A stretch of DNA of 64,000 bases from Metallyticus violacea (Eukaryota; Arthropoda; Insecta; Mantodea; Metallyticidae). Both the position numbers and the translations under genes were made by a program. The stretch spans positions 2,081,001 to 2,145,000 of the forward strand of contig CM060833.1 in assembly GCA_030762175.1 (NCBI GenBank). The letters run 5' to 3'. The notes beneath the pieces were generated by a model. That model saw only the letters and a list, made by a program, of their open reading frames with translations, was not told the DNA's origin and made no database searches. The stretch's first letter is position 1, and every line of letters starts with the position of its first letter. Positions 33,190 through 45,713 of the stretch are shown piece by piece.

Positions 33190-34975
33190 CGAAAATAAGG
33201 TCCATGAAACAGTAGATTTCTTTCGTTTCATGACGCAGAAGGCGCAGGGCGTAGAGGTTGTAATGAATTAAAATCCTAAAACGAAAAAGAAAACTATTAC
33301 TAAATAATGTTGTGATAATTTTTCTTTGTCTTTGCGATAAGAATATTATTTTAAAATTCTGTGACGTTGCCTCTGATGTAAGTTAACCATTACTGAAAAA
33401 CCCTCCCGTTTTCATTTTGTTGGAATTACGTATTCGGTACAAATAAAGGCTCCTTTATACACAACTTTATAGTAAAAATTTTGTTATTTTACAAAATCAT
33501 TTTCCCAGACAACTTTTGTAGCCATCCCTAGGCAAGCGCTGCACTACAACCTTCATTTAACAAGTACGTTTTGTTATTTCTGTCAGGAAGTCAACCAGAC
33601 GGTACTCTGTTGGTGGTACATTTTAAATTCAAATCGATATAACAAACACAGTTCTCCGCCAACCGATATTCCTTAGAGGCTGGAACTAACGAAATTACAT
33701 CAGTGCTGCCACATGACGGCAACGTATTGATCCATAAAACTTCTGACCGACCTCACAGATGGAGTCCAAAGTCTCGAATACGCAGCTAATGAGGTGAAGT
33801 GGCGGCCGAAACAAAAATGTTTAGAATTATTTCTGATACTGGGGCTATTTCACCGCCATCTCATCCCCATAGCGAACACTGAAATATATTGCATCAGTCT
33901 TAGATAAATACTAGTTACATGCCTTCAGGTTGTTTTAAATACAAGTGCTTAATATGCTACTATAACATTAACAATTACAAACAATAATGGAATATTACTA
34001 ATCTTCAACTACCAGACAAACCAGTTACGAATGAATAAAACATTCCAAAATACGGATTTGAATATTATATTGTTATTTTAAATTGGAAATTAATTTAACT
34101 GTACAAATATTGATAAGCTAGTGCAGCTCTTGCCAACGAATATTTAACATGTAAAATCTTCCCCATGGTAGAAGAACTGGTTAAGAAAACATGGAACATA
34201 ACAACAGTAAGTCAGGCTAAAGGCTTGTATATAATTAAATAAAACTTTACTGCAAGACAGTAAAACAAACAAATAGAGATATACACAATAAATAACAACT
34301 TATATCCATGTTTTTGTTCTCATTACAGAAAATAAGTCCCCTTCAAATTTCAAAGAATAATTTCATGGGTAAGCCTTGCTAAATATATCCTCACAAACAC
34401 AAGAGCTGACGCTATACATCGACAAATGAAATATAAATTCGGGGCTACCAAGCGGTTAAGAAGAAGGGAAGTTGAAGATTCGAAAGAGAGACGAAAGTTT
34501 CTAGCGGAGCAAGAGCGCACACAAACCTAGTCCAGTAGCAAATACTATACATAACCACAACATTTAAAATGGAATAAACAAAAAATAGTAAACAAATACA
34601 CAATAAAAATAAAATTAAATAAAAACTCGTTCAATGCAATGTTATACAAAATAAGTGACGATAGATATCTTGCAACCCTGGGGAGTAAATTTATTTCAAT
34701 GACAACACTCAATAAAACTTCAATAGGCGCACGGGTCCAACTAACTACGCGAACATTTTTAATACAAAGGAGAGATTGATTTAATGAAGACACGATTGTT
34801 AGAATAGATATTTCACAATTAACTATTAAAAATATGTATGCAAAAAACATAGTAGTGTCTTTATTGTTATAAAATTCTATATACACATTACAAATATGTT
34901 TTATGTTTGGGTCGTAGACCATAAGTATGATACACAATTTAAAAGAGGAACAAATAGTAATATAAAGACAACAGC
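33190..34975. other. No recognised gene
   Basis: No domain found. A 172-codon minus frame at 34545-35063 looks long but begins near the (AAT)n run, which supplies its poly-Tyr tract, and the remainder is low-complexity Ile/Leu/Phe sequence from AT-rich DNA. Confidence 0.5.
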
Positions 34976-35020
<45 letters not shown>

Positions 35021-35022
35021 TT
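34976..35022. repeat. (AAT)n microsatellite
   Basis: About 16 AAT units. Confidence 0.95.
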
Positions 35023-35150
35023 AGAGATGTCGCCTTAGAAAAGACACACACAGCTGAGTTCAATCTTTTTGACCCTTCCCTCCCCGATTATCAGCCTTTT
35101 CAGGCCTGAGTTCACTTTCAGGTCTGAACTGTTTCCCAGTCCCGTCCGTA

Positions 35151-35232
35151 TCGAATGTTATGAGTATCCTGGGTGCATCCTTTTCAAGTTTTCGAATGTT
35201 ATGAGTATCCTGGATGCATCCTTTTCAAGTTT
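35151..35232 (+). repeat. 41-bp tandem duplication
   Basis: The unit TCGAATGTTATGAGTATCCT...CAAGTTT (41 bp) is repeated once directly with a single G/A difference. This looks like a recent local duplication. Confidence 0.95.
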
Positions 35233-36489
35233 TTGGGACTACTTTATTTACCACAATATCATTACTTGTTATACTGATGCAACAATACGGTTGCGGCCTG
35301 TTTTAATGACTTGGATCCCGTAAAGAGAAGTAGTACATACTTGTACCGCCATGCCTTCACCCTCAGTTAGTATATGTGCTCATGATTCCCCCTCCTCTCA
35401 GATGGAGCAAATTTTCTTCGGTATCCTTAACCATCCGCCATGCTCCTGCCGAGTTTAGTCTTGATTTGATGTATGTTTTTTATTTCCCATTCACATTTTA
35501 GCTCCGATTGTACTTCCAGTGAAATCATCTCTCTGCATTGTGCAATTGTCTAACGCCTATCCACATCCTTCAAGCGGTTCTTAACCCTCCTCCATATGCT
35601 CTATGCATTTTGATTCGCCACCCAAATGAAGTTCATACTTTTAGTTTCTTAATTTCATGTTCCCTCCTATCTCGAGCTGTTCATGGTAGCACAAACCCCT
35701 AATTAAAATTTGGTTCCCCTCAATAATTCGCAGTCAGTATTCCTTTTTAGTTCAGCTATTCATTGTAAAATTTCTTCAAAATTTATATTGTCAATAAATC
35801 TAGGTCTGCAATTTGTTCCTATCCCCAAATTTATGCAGTATAAGCGGTTAATAATAGTAACTGTATTTTAAATAATTATATTCTTCCTATTACATAAATC
35901 ACGTGATTAGTAACCACATTCTGTACATTGTGATGCTGATAGAAGATTAATGATCCGTTTTTTTTATCACTATGATGATTGTTTCATAGCAATAATGAAA
36001 TGTACAACGCTACTGGTGGCAACTACATGACAAAAACGCAGGTCGCCATCTGTTGAACAATTCTGAGATTTACTATCAAACAGATAGTTATTAAAAGGTT
36101 TAATCCTCGCTAAGATACGAATGTCCTATAAAATTTATACAATAGATAGTTATCGAGTGGATATCTAGAATTTATGCAAAAGGGCCAAAGCTCGTTAAAA
36201 TAGGCCGTTACCGTACTGTCGCTTATACAGAAGGGGAACGTATTGCCGTAAATGAAATAGTGTCAAAACTTGAAAGGATGCAACCAGGATATTCCGAAAC
36301 AACTGTAACACACGAGGGAAGGTCCATAAGTTTCCGGTCTCGCCGATAAGGATTATCACCTTCAGAAAATCCTTATCCGGTGTCATACCTTAGCTGTTAA
36401 GTAAATAATTGCAGCTGTAACTTCCGCTCCGCTGTGTTCAGTTGTCCAGATATAGTTACATAAAGAAGGCTATATGTAGAAGATTGTGA
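35233..36489. other. No recognised gene
   Basis: No coding region supported. The last 400 bases precede a mariner relic and may hold its 5' leader and terminal repeat, which I could not identify. Confidence 0.45.
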
Positions 36490-37547
36490 CATGTTCAAAA
36501 TGAAGTATCAAGCTATATTAAGTTTTTCACAAAAGAAGGACTTGCTCCAAATGAAATTAAACGCCGATTGGACGGTGTATATGGGGAAACATCCCCCTCA
36601 TATTCTACCGTAAAAGAATGGGCCAAAATTTTTCGAATGGGTCGAGAAAGCATTGAAAACGAAGAGCTTGCAGGTCGGCCCTTGGAGGTGCTCACTGCTA
36701 AAAACATCGATCTTGTGGAAGAAGAAATTATGAAAGATCGACTTGCTCAAAGATACAGAAATAGCAGCAAGGTTGGGCCTTTCTAAAACAACAGTCCTTC
36801 GATTTATCCATGAACATTTAAATACGAACAAGGTTAGTGCAAGATGGGTGCCTAGACTTCTTCCCTCAGTCCACAAGCAGCAACAAGTCATCTGTTGTCA
36901 GCCATTTTTGAAGCTCTACCGTGGCAACGAGAGAGAAGCTCTTCAAGCCATTGTTACACGAGATGAAACCATGGTCCTTTACTATGATCCCATGTACAAA
37001 AGAAATTGAATCAATGGAGTGGCAGGCGTAAACCTGTCGAAGCACCGCCTCTAAAGGACAAGGCCACTCAGTCAATCAAGAAGATCATGGCCACAATCTT
37101 TTGGGACTGTGACGGAATACTCTTCATTGACTTCAAGGATAGGGACACCACAGTAAATGGGGAGTACTATGTTGGCCTACTACAATGACTACGTGCTTCC
37201 ATCAAAGAGAAAAGGCGAGTAAAGCGGTGTGGTTTTGTACACCTTCTTCACGACAACACGACAACGACACAGCTCTTGTTGCAAAGGAAGCTGTGACGAA
37301 ATGTGGTTTCAAGGAGATCGACCATCCACCCTACAGCCTAGATCTATCTCCCAGTGACTATTTCCTCTTCCCAAAACTCAAGAAGGTTTTCGAGGAAGGA
37401 AATTTAAGTGTGACAAAGAAGTGATGGATGCTGTTTTTGCCCATTTTGCACACAAGACTTCTTACTATTTGGGGGGGGGGGGTTGAAATGTTGATTCAAA
37501 GTTATGAGAAGAGTATTGCAATAAAGGGCAATTATATTGAAAGGTGA
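36490..37547 (+). pseudogene. Mariner transposase pseudogene, nearly full length
   Basis: Reading across at least four frameshifts gives a whole mariner order. N-terminus: IKFFTKEGLAPNEIKRRLDG then VYGETSPSYSTVKEWAKIF. Second helix-turn-helix: IAARLGLSKTTVLRFIHEHL. Linker: KVSARWVPRLL. Catalytic domain: VTRDETMV (first Asp), KKIMATIFWDCDGILFIDF and TTVNGEYYVGLL, LLHDN (second Asp), EIDHPPYSLDLSPSDYFLF (third Asp) and KLKKVFEEG. It ends GNYIER and a TGA at 37545-37547. All three acidic residues are visible, with DD34D-like spacing once a short CACGACAA duplication is allowed for. A 12-G run (37471-37482) lies in the C-terminal part. Terminal repeats not found. Not functional as it stands. Confidence 0.92.
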
Positions 37548-37696
37548 AATATTCTTTTTATCTTTATCATACCTAGAAAATGGTTAGGTAGGAAACTTAT
37601 GGACCTACTTTCATACAACCAAGGAAATGACGTATATTTGGCTACTAAGGTGTAGAACTTTCTGGATTATAATGCTGCTCGAGTGTGGCATATAAA

Positions 37697-37697
<1 letters not shown>

Positions 37698-37770
<73 letters not shown>

Positions 37771-37771
37771 T
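37698..37771. repeat. (TTA)n microsatellite
   Basis: About 24 TTA units; it produces a spurious poly-Leu frame. Confidence 0.96.
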
Positions 37772-38407
37772 CAGTTTTTTACTGGACCAGATGACCGGGT
37801 GGTGACTCTCCGAACACCATCTTCGGCTTCCCTCTGCATTATTTGTGTACTTTGCTTGCCTTGCCGCCTGGCTCTCATTACAGTTTATGTTTAGCATTTA
37901 AAGTTGTCTTTTGTGCCCTTTGTGTGTTCCTAAATGTCTGAGCTAACCTGCCCGTATCTAATGGTAAAATTCTTGGAAGTTTATTATTTTCTTGATTCAA
38001 ATGTCAAATTTATCACCCTTATTTAGATAAGCGACAATGTTATACTTATTTAGCTGATCGTTATAGGTGAATTCAGCATTACTTAGGTCCGGTTTCTGAA
38101 AAGACAGATATGTATTTCATAGGCTATCGGATAGATATCTATTACTTTATCTGTAAGGTAAGTGTTTCTGAATCTTTAGATACATAATATCATTTCGATA
38201 ACTTATCTGACGAAAATTCGACAGATATCTCTTTGATATAAATTGTCGGACAACGCAAAATTGCAGCTTTCAGAGAGACAGCCGGTAATTTCGAGCTCAG
38301 TGTTTATGTGCTAGCTCTGTCAGTTCTTTGAACACTTCAATTAACGCTGAACTTTATCAAAGTTCAGCGTTCATTCTTCCATAGAGCTAACTGACTGAAC
38401 GTTGAAT
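37772..38407. other. No gene; contains a perfect hairpin
   Basis: AACGCTGAACTTT at 38343-38355 and its exact complement AAAGTTCAGCGTT at 38359-38371 enclose a 3-base loop. Weaker complementarity (TAGCTCTGT against ATAGAGCTA) extends the arms outward. No coding region seen. Confidence 0.6.
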
Positions 38408-38657
38408 GTTTAACGCCCGTTTTTACTGCTGAGGCACTGGTGATGATACACGAGATGAACGATAAATTGGGAAAGAGATTTTTAAGGGGGAAAAGCGTCC
38501 CAGATCTTAGTTTAGGATACTTTTCCTGTATTTGTCATTTATGTAGATTGAGGAAAAGCTGAAAAAAACCGCAGTTAGGGAGGACGGTCCGGGCAGGAAT
38601 CAAACCCCAAAACCTCCCGCTCACGAGTTATGTCTTAACGACTTCGTCCGCCCGTTC
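38408..38657 (-). mobile_element. SINE-B copy, minus, old
   Basis: Reads GTTTAACGCCCGTTTTTACT at the low end and ACCTCCCGCTCACGAGTTA at the high end, with a degraded body and B box. It is clearly the same family but much diverged. Confidence 0.82.
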
Positions 38658-39151
38658 TTGATAAATTTCACGAAAATAATTCTTTCCTTGCTTTGTTCTC
38701 TTTTGACACCTTCTTAAAATGTTTGCTTGCATTGAAAATGTTATATAAATTTAAATAAATGGACTAGTAAAATAAAATTGATTCGAGAACAATAAGAAAG
38801 CGCGAACCTTTTGTCACTCTTGGCTGAAATTGATGCTGTGACATAGCTGTAAGCACGAAAATACACGAATGTTATCTCAAAGTGGAATACTACGGCTATA
38901 TATTGACAAATACATAATAAAGTAATTTAATGGTCATTACTTCTGAGAAAAATAATACAATAATAATAATAAAAGTTCATGCTGTGTATTAAAGCATCCG
39001 AGTTTATTACTAAGGAGTGAACATAACCTAATTCAAACATCTTGCTGTTACATGACATCACTGTTAATACTTTACATTCTTTCGAGAAAGAGAAAGTTAT
39101 AGCTCCATACTTTAAAAGAACTTGTATTGATATGTTTATAATGTACGGAGA
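38658..39151. other. No recognised gene
   Basis: AT-rich spacer between a SINE and a Tc-like element; nothing recognised. Confidence 0.45.
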
Positions 39152-40456
39152 GTTCGAGCCACGCTTGAATCGAGAAAACGAGCGGAAGGAAGCCGGTAGA
39201 GTGGGAGGTAAACATCGGCATTTTAAATTTTTAATATTGCTTCGAGCCCTTGTACAGCTTGAAGTATTAGAAGACATATTTGCTTGTGTACTTCTTTCGA
39301 ATTACGTTTAAAGTGCTGGTGTTGTGTATGCATTCAATTAGTTATTTAAATAATTGAAATGCTGGTTGAAAATTTTACTGTTAACAAAAATATTTGTGTA
39401 CGATACATCAAAACAGATTCAAGTGTATAGACAGATTCCCTGGCAAATAGAGCTACAGTTAGAAACCTTGTCAATAGATTTAAAGAAACGGGATCGCTGA
39501 ACTCTAAATTTCGTAGGCCTAAACAGAGAAAAGATGACTGATATTGGGAGCATCACTTGAACGTTCTTCTAACGCATATTTACTCAAGAAGTAGGCATTT
39601 CAGAAACTTCAGTCCATACGGTTACTAAACTTTTAAAATTCGAACCGTTCAGAGTTATTATAGTACAAGAATTACGGCCGCCACACAAGGAAAGTTGAGT
39701 GAATTTCTGCATTTGGGTTTTACAGAACATTCATGACGGAATTGTTGATCCATATTTAATAATTTCCTCTGATGGTTTCATTTACGTGGATACGTATGTT
39801 CACAAAACAATAGATTCTTTAGCACAGAAAATTCACGAAATTCCTCAGCATGATGAAAAGAGAGCCGTAACAGAAAATGAATAATAGGACATATTTAGAA
39901 GATACCGTAAATTCGGAAAGGTGTCGTACTCGCACATTTTTTTTAACAATTAACTTATCATGAGAGACAATGTGCATATTTTCAACAAAGATTCCGCCAC
40001 ATCCCACACTACCCGTGACTCTTTGAAAGCGATAAGGAAGTTTTCTGAAGACAGAATTATTTCTAAACGGTTATGACCCGCTCTTCCCCATATTTTACCG
40101 CATTTGATTATTGTTTGTGGGGAACTCTAAAAATTAGAGCATATAGAAATAACCCACACACTGTGGATGAACTGAAAGACAATATAAGAGCAGAAACTAG
40201 TACGGTTGCAAAAGAAGACATTTTACATGTGAATGTAACTTTCATAAAAAAAGATGTCGGGAGTGTGTGAATACAGGATACATTTTCAGTAAGTACTGTA
40301 ACAGGTTAAAATAAAATGATGATTGTGTACATGTCATAGATTAACGAAAGCTTATTATTAGAATACTCGGGAAATTACGGATCGAGAATGGCGCTGTTTA
40401 CTTCCCACTCTACCGGCTTCCTTCCACTCGCTTTCTCGGATCAAGCTTGACGAGAA
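39152..40456 (+). mobile_element. Tc3-like transposon with long terminal inverted repeats
   Basis: Bases 39152-39222 and 40387-40456 are inverted repeats; both contain GGAAGGAAGCCGGTAGAGTG within about 65 matching positions. The transposase relic starts near ATG 39359 (FTVNKNICVRYIKTDSSV, then a stop). It continues as ATVRNLVNRFKETGSLNS, then NFCIWVLQNIHDGIVDPYLI and SSDGFIYVDTYV (first Asp kept, following Glu lost), KIHEIPQHDEKRA, KDSATSHTTRDSLKAIRKFS with EDRIIS (second Asp), FTAFDYCLWG (third Asp) and NNPHTVDELKDNIRAE. About 38 residues separate the last two acidic residues, more than the 34 of mariner. Several stops and shifts; not active, but the only Tc-like copy here with N-terminus, core, C-terminus and both ends. 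Confidence 0.88.
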
Positions 40457-42689
40457 CGCTATGTATTAGACCTTACTTTCGAGGAGCAGGCCCCCATATA
40501 TTGTGTGTTTGATTTCTATTGTTACAGCAATACACTACTAGCGACAGCTACTGAACTACATGATAAATGTATAATTGTACCAAGTTTTAGTATAATTGAG
40601 ATCGGTGTAACATATTCAAAACAAATCTCTTTAAGTATTGCACTCTGAAACAGTTCCATTCTAATTAGGGCCAGCTTTATTTAAACAGTTCTAATAGCAT
40701 CAGAACACTAACATGAAGATATTTCGAATTTCGCACAAAATCGCTCTCAGAAAGCGCATGAATGTCCTATATGCTCTAAATATTATAAAAGTCCATATTT
40801 GATTTATTTTCTTTCTTCTTTAACAAACAATAAATTACTTTTATGTTGACAAGAAATACATTTCAAAGAATTCGTTTTTAATGAAACGGGAGGCATTAAT
40901 TATTTATTACTTTTTAAGTTTATGACGGGTAGTTTTGTGGAGGGAGGGGAGAAAAAAGAAAAAAAATTGAAACTATGCATAATACAGACCGAATATTATA
41001 ATCATTATGGATTTCAGTTCTATATCTACATATTCAAGTTTGTAGTATAAATAATATATATATATATTTAGTTTACTGAAGTTCATGTTCTGTTTTAATA
41101 AAATACTCAAAACCTTGTAAGTTGTGAAAAAATAATATAAACAATAAAAATCTTACATTTTTAAAACGGCTTTTAAAAGTTCGTTTTTCGTTTTTCAGTT
41201 TGAAAAGCAATATGCTCAAGTCGCGATAAGAGTATGGCTGACGAACGCCGAGTCAAACTAGAGATTTGCAACCCGCACAATTTCTTTTCTAAACGGCGGA
41301 AAGCAATACTTGGTCGTCAACTGCGGTTCTTCGCTGCTATGCTTTGCAAGTTGATAAGTTCCTCCGCACTCAGGTGATATGACCGCACAAGATAAAGTTT
41401 GTGACATTCTTTACTTCCTTAAAAACCGGTTTACAGCAAATTTTAGCATCATTCACATTTGCTGTGGTTTGTGTGTTTGCCTTGGTGGTTAAGTGAAATC
41501 AATAATTATATAGTCAGTGCTACCACTCGAATTCGCTTCCCTAGTGAAATATCGGCTACACAATGTCTGCGGAGTGACTTCTCGATTACCCTTTATAACT
41601 CTTCTACAGTTTCTGAAACGACTGCAAAGATGCAAAATGTTTTAATCCGCTATAATTTTCTCTTGTGAGAAGTACAGCATTTTACTGTCGTACAGTTTTC
41701 CAAAACTTCAGAGCTTCTTTGCAGAGATCATCAGTTTCTCATTCAAGTAATACAGGGGCTGGACCAAACGACATGAACACCCACCCAATATGTTCCTGGG
41801 AGGGGATGATTATAAATCCAAGGATTCTGTACCTTGGAGCGATTTGGAGAAAGTAGGCTAGAATAATTGAAATGAAAACGCACACAGGCAAAAATATATC
41901 TGTATTATTTAGCAAACAGAGGCAGGAAATTGTTCTTGGCTATCGTATTCATGGGGAAATACTTAACAATATATTTACAGGAAAAGTTGGGCCGGACGAT
42001 TAAGAGAACTGTGTAATGCGAAGAGTGGTATCCAAAGAATTCGTCCGATATGGGGTAGGGACTGTCTCGACGTCAGCAGAGAACATGAGTTAAAAAGATG
42101 CGATGAAAATCTTGGCAGTGAGATATTGTGCACGCTATAAGGGACATGAGAGGTTCTAGGTCTTAAACTTAATATACCCTCATATAACACAAAGGGAGGT
42201 CATACATGTTAAATATAGGAAGACAACAGAGGGAAAATGTTCGTTCTTAAACAGAACCATTGATGACTGCAGCAGTCTATAAGGAATTGTTCTGTAATAG
42301 TTAAGAGAAACTGTAGTTTATAGATTAACTTTAACTAAATTTATATGTATTTAATGTGATAAGTTACCTAAATGCATATATTAGGTTGACATGTGTTTGA
42401 AAGTATTTAATAATGCTTACATCTATTTAATTATGCTGATATTTATTTAATTGGGTTGACGTGTATTAAATAAATTGATAGATATTGACTTATGTTCATA
42501 AGTATTTGTTCAGGTAGAAACAAATTATATTTCACTACATACGTTACAAAATAAACAAAACATTTGAAAACGAACTAAAAGCAAGAATTGTAAATAACTA
42601 ATATTTCTGCAATAGATCTGGTACATAAAATAATTTTTAATATTGCAAAACCAAAAATACTCCTTGGGATCGTTCGACTGATTGAATTG
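40457..42689. other. No recognised gene
   Basis: About 2.2 kb of AT-rich sequence without a supported gene. Short plus frames at 41459-41856 and a minus frame at 41975-42190 have no domain. Confidence 0.5.
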
Positions 42690-42950
42690 TGTTTAACGCC
42701 CGTTTTTACTACTGAGGCACCACAGGCGGCGGACACTGATATGAAATGATATATTGGGAAAGGATATTTTTAAAAGGAAGGAAACGTTCCATGCCTAAGT
42801 TTAGGGTACCTCCCCGGCATTTGCCAGTTATGAGGACTGAGGAAAAGCTGGAAAAAAACCTCAGTCAGGGAGGACCGTCCTGGCGGGATTCGAACCCCAG
42901 ACCTCCCGCTCACGTGTCCGCGCCTTAACGACATCGGCCACCCGTGGCGG
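42690..42950 (-). mobile_element. SINE-B copy, minus, full length
   Basis: Complete element in reverse: TTTAACGCCCGTTTTTACTA, CACCACAGGCGGCGGACACT, TACCTCCCCGGCATTTGCCA, GGGATTCGAACCCCAGACCT (B box region, GGTTCGAATCC on the minus strand preserved) and CGGCCACCCGTGGCGGTG at the tRNA end. It preserves the pol III boxes well. Confidence 0.92.
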
Positions 42951-43199
42951 TGCTTGGAATCATGAAAGAACTATTCTGAGAATTCAGTTACATAACTTAA
43001 CTATATCTGGTTGAATTTGGGACAGCTGGAGCCGCTGTGTTTTGTGTTAGTACCTGCGTAACAGAGAACCCTGGTTTACATAAAGAAGTGGTTGCAAAGG
43101 GTATAAAGATGGTTTTAGCTTTATCAGACAAAACTTTAAATTCGTCTTTTAACTGACGTCAGAATTCAGATATGTGACTTCTTAGTTGGAAAAGTATTT

Positions 43200-44135
43200 T
43201 TTATCACAGAATATGATGTCAAAGTAATCAAGCATTCATATTGCAACGTTGTCAGAGAGACTGCCTTTTCTGTCACAGCAGAGAATAGGTTTACAATCCA
43301 GAAATTGTCTTTCGTTTTTTTCATGGAGTTCTTCCAGAAAATAACTTGAAACTATTAGGCAAACTTGAAACTCATTTAAGACATCCCAGGTGTGTTCTAT
43401 AAATTCTTTTACCATTGGGAAGCTGTCAAGATTGCCTTTGTTCACTGATTCCACCCAAAACTTGGTTTTGTTTTTGAACCCTTGCACTTTATCGCTGGCG
43501 TCAAACACTTTTCTTTGAAGTGAGAGGTTTAAATTATTAACTCTGTGAAAAACACCACCAAAATATGTCAATTTTATTAGCAGCGTCGTCATATAACCTG
43601 CCTCTCGAAGCGAAGTCATTGTCAGTCAGGCAGGTTCTGACTTCAGCCCTTATGTCAAACTTTTGTCTCCTTATTTCTGTGTGAAGAAGTCAAGATGTGT
43701 GTAAACTCCCCAACACAACACTTTGAAAAGCTCGGTATTCTTAGATCGTGATTTAATAAAATTAATTAATTAATTTCACTCTTTCGTCCAGAAGGAAGGT
43801 GTCATCTTCTTCACAGCAAGGACTTGGCGGTGGAGGACGAGGCTGCTATTGCTGCACTCCTTTGTTTTTGTTTAAATTTTTAGATAACGCCAGACGTCGT
43901 TCTACTCTTGGCATTCGCGCCGTCTGTGCACACATCGACACATTTATCCAATAGGATGATGACTTCCATTGTTACCTGCGGACGGTCAAGTAAGCTGCTC
44001 GAATTTTACTGACATACAACTCATGGCCACAAAAAATTCAAATTTTAACACCTGATCACTTCTTTGTTCTTCCAATTTCTTCAAGGAGCACTAGGAGATG
44101 TTTTGCGGATCACAGTTTGGGAATCGCTGCTGTAA
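43200..44135 (-). pseudogene. hAT transposase relic, ZBED5-like catalytic core
   Basis: On the minus strand the high-coordinate end reads CAGCGATTCCCAAACTGTGA, a typical hAT terminal repeat. About 200 bp inside it the frame gives DKCVDVCTDGANAKSRTTSG, with the Asp of CTDGA at a catalytic position. This is followed by LINFIKSRSKNTELFKVLCW, then YMTTLLIKLTYFGGVFHRVN with NLNLSLQRKVF and KFWVESVNKGNLDSFPMVKE in a good 127-codon frame (43236-43619). This is the middle of the RNase H-like fold of ZBED5/Buster-type hAT transposases. The BED finger half is deleted and the C-terminus is not found. It mirrors the element at 15407-16764, which kept the other half. Confidence 0.85.
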
Positions 44136-44194
44136 GCCTGTAATCGGGAATTAAATCAAATGAACTAATGATGGCACAATTGAGTTCGGAGTCC

Positions 44195-44330
44195 TTGGCG
44201 GCTTAACGCTATGGGGCATTCACCTTCTAAGAAAAAAACTCTGAAATAAAAAATCTTACCTAATCGGGATTCGAACCCAGGACGTCCCGATTAGTAGTAG
44301 CAAACGCTGGACCACTGAAACAGTGTGTTA
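44195..44330 (-). mobile_element. Possible third tRNA-derived SINE (SINE-C)
   Basis: On the minus strand CAGTGGTCCAGCGTTTGCTA is followed by CTGGGTTCGAATCCCGATTA, which holds a perfect B box (GGTTCGAATCC), and a short body ending GCGTTAAGCCGCCAAGG. It differs from SINE-A and SINE-B. Only one copy is in the window, so the boundaries are guesses. Confidence 0.45.
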
Positions 44331-44804
44331 ATATATTTGAATTGCTCAGTTTATTCAACTCGTGTATTCTGAGAGAGCGTTGGATTTGAACACTGCAGGA
44401 GTTTGAAAAGAATGGAAAGGTGTAAGGCGGCCAATTTATCACTTGAACATTTAGTTAGCAGTAGCTGTAACAGGATGGTTATCAAATATAAACACCAACT
44501 CTGTGTAAATATTAAAGAGAGTTGATAAGAGTCTATATCGTTATGTTATAATTTTCTTCTTTACTTAATGTTTTGTAACTATCTTTTTTCCTGTATATAC
44601 ATTTATTACGTATATTTTTTCCCTAATGTATCTTGAAGAGATATATTGATTTAAGTTGTAAGAATGTCGTCACATTCTGCCTTAAACATCCTATGCATTA
44701 CAAGTCCTTGTAAAGTGTGACTTTCTGTTACATATTAGTAAAAAGTTACAAGTGACGTCACATAAGAGCAGCTGTTTGCCACGAGTCGACATAGCTTGAA
44801 TCAG

Positions 44805-44963
44805 TCATTATAAATGGCAAATGCCGGAGAGGTACACTAAATTTATACCTGGATCCTCTCCTTCCTTTATTTTTTCTCCCTAATTTATCATTTCATCTCA
44901 TGCATCAGCAGTATCACCGTTGATGATGCCTCAGTAATTAAAACGGGCGTTAAACAATATTAA
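44805..44963 (+). mobile_element. SINE-B 3' fragment
   Basis: Truncated at the 5' side: begins near GGCAAATGCCGGAGAGGTAC and ends ACGGGCGTTAAACAATATTA. The tRNA head is absent. Confidence 0.85.
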
Positions 44964-45713
44964 AAGGACTCCAGGGATTTATAAGGTAACGCTGTCTTCA
45001 TAGAAGAGGTATAGTTGAAAGAAACAGAATTTTAGCTCTTCGCCCAGGTGTTTTTTAAGGACCGAGGACGTTTATTCACGGTGAGTATTCGCTCTCAGAA
45101 AGGTTTTGCATGGTGTTTTATTTTCTTCTAAATGTCTACTCATTATTAATTCTGAAAAGTATGTTTGGCTACACTGGTTGTCAATCGTAAATCTTCTTCC
45201 GATAAAACGCTAAGTCTGGCCCGCTAGTTCCTCTTTAACGAAAGCTGCCTGTCTTGAATAAGACGAGCTACTGTACCGTTGGGTATTTGCTTTGCCGTCT
45301 TTTCGTCTTCCAGCTTACGTTTAAGTACGTCAGGCATACATTAATTTCTCAGTTACATCAGCTTCTTGTGTCGGTCTGAAGCCCTTCCTTATGTTACGTG
45401 ATGTCTCAGTTTCTAATAATTCAACACATTTATATATCTGAACATCTGGGTGAATAGTTTCGAAATTATGATGAACCAAATTTAACAACATGGCACTGTT
45501 GGTTAGGATAGATCATGAACTGATAAACCATCTGTCTTAACAAATGTTCTTCTCTTATCAAATTAGCCATGCATCATTGATTTCGAGGTGCTGAACAACA
45601 GAAAGGCTTAATTGGAGCAGTTTATGGGATGTGCGAGATAACAGTCTTGTTTACATAACACACACACACATGGGTCCACTTTTACACCTGGCGTCGTTTG
45701 CTCGCCACTTGTA
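44964..45713. other. No recognised gene
   Basis: No domain found. A short CA run is at 45658-45670, just before the TA target of the next element. Confidence 0.45.

Noticed and set aside
34545..35063. Longest open frame in the window (172 codons, minus)
   Set aside because: It starts beside an (AAT)n run that supplies a poly-Tyr tract; the rest is Ile/Leu/Phe-rich sequence typical of translated AT-rich DNA, with no domain.
37685..37894. Poly-Leu frame
   Set aside because: Produced by the TTA microsatellite at 37698-37771.
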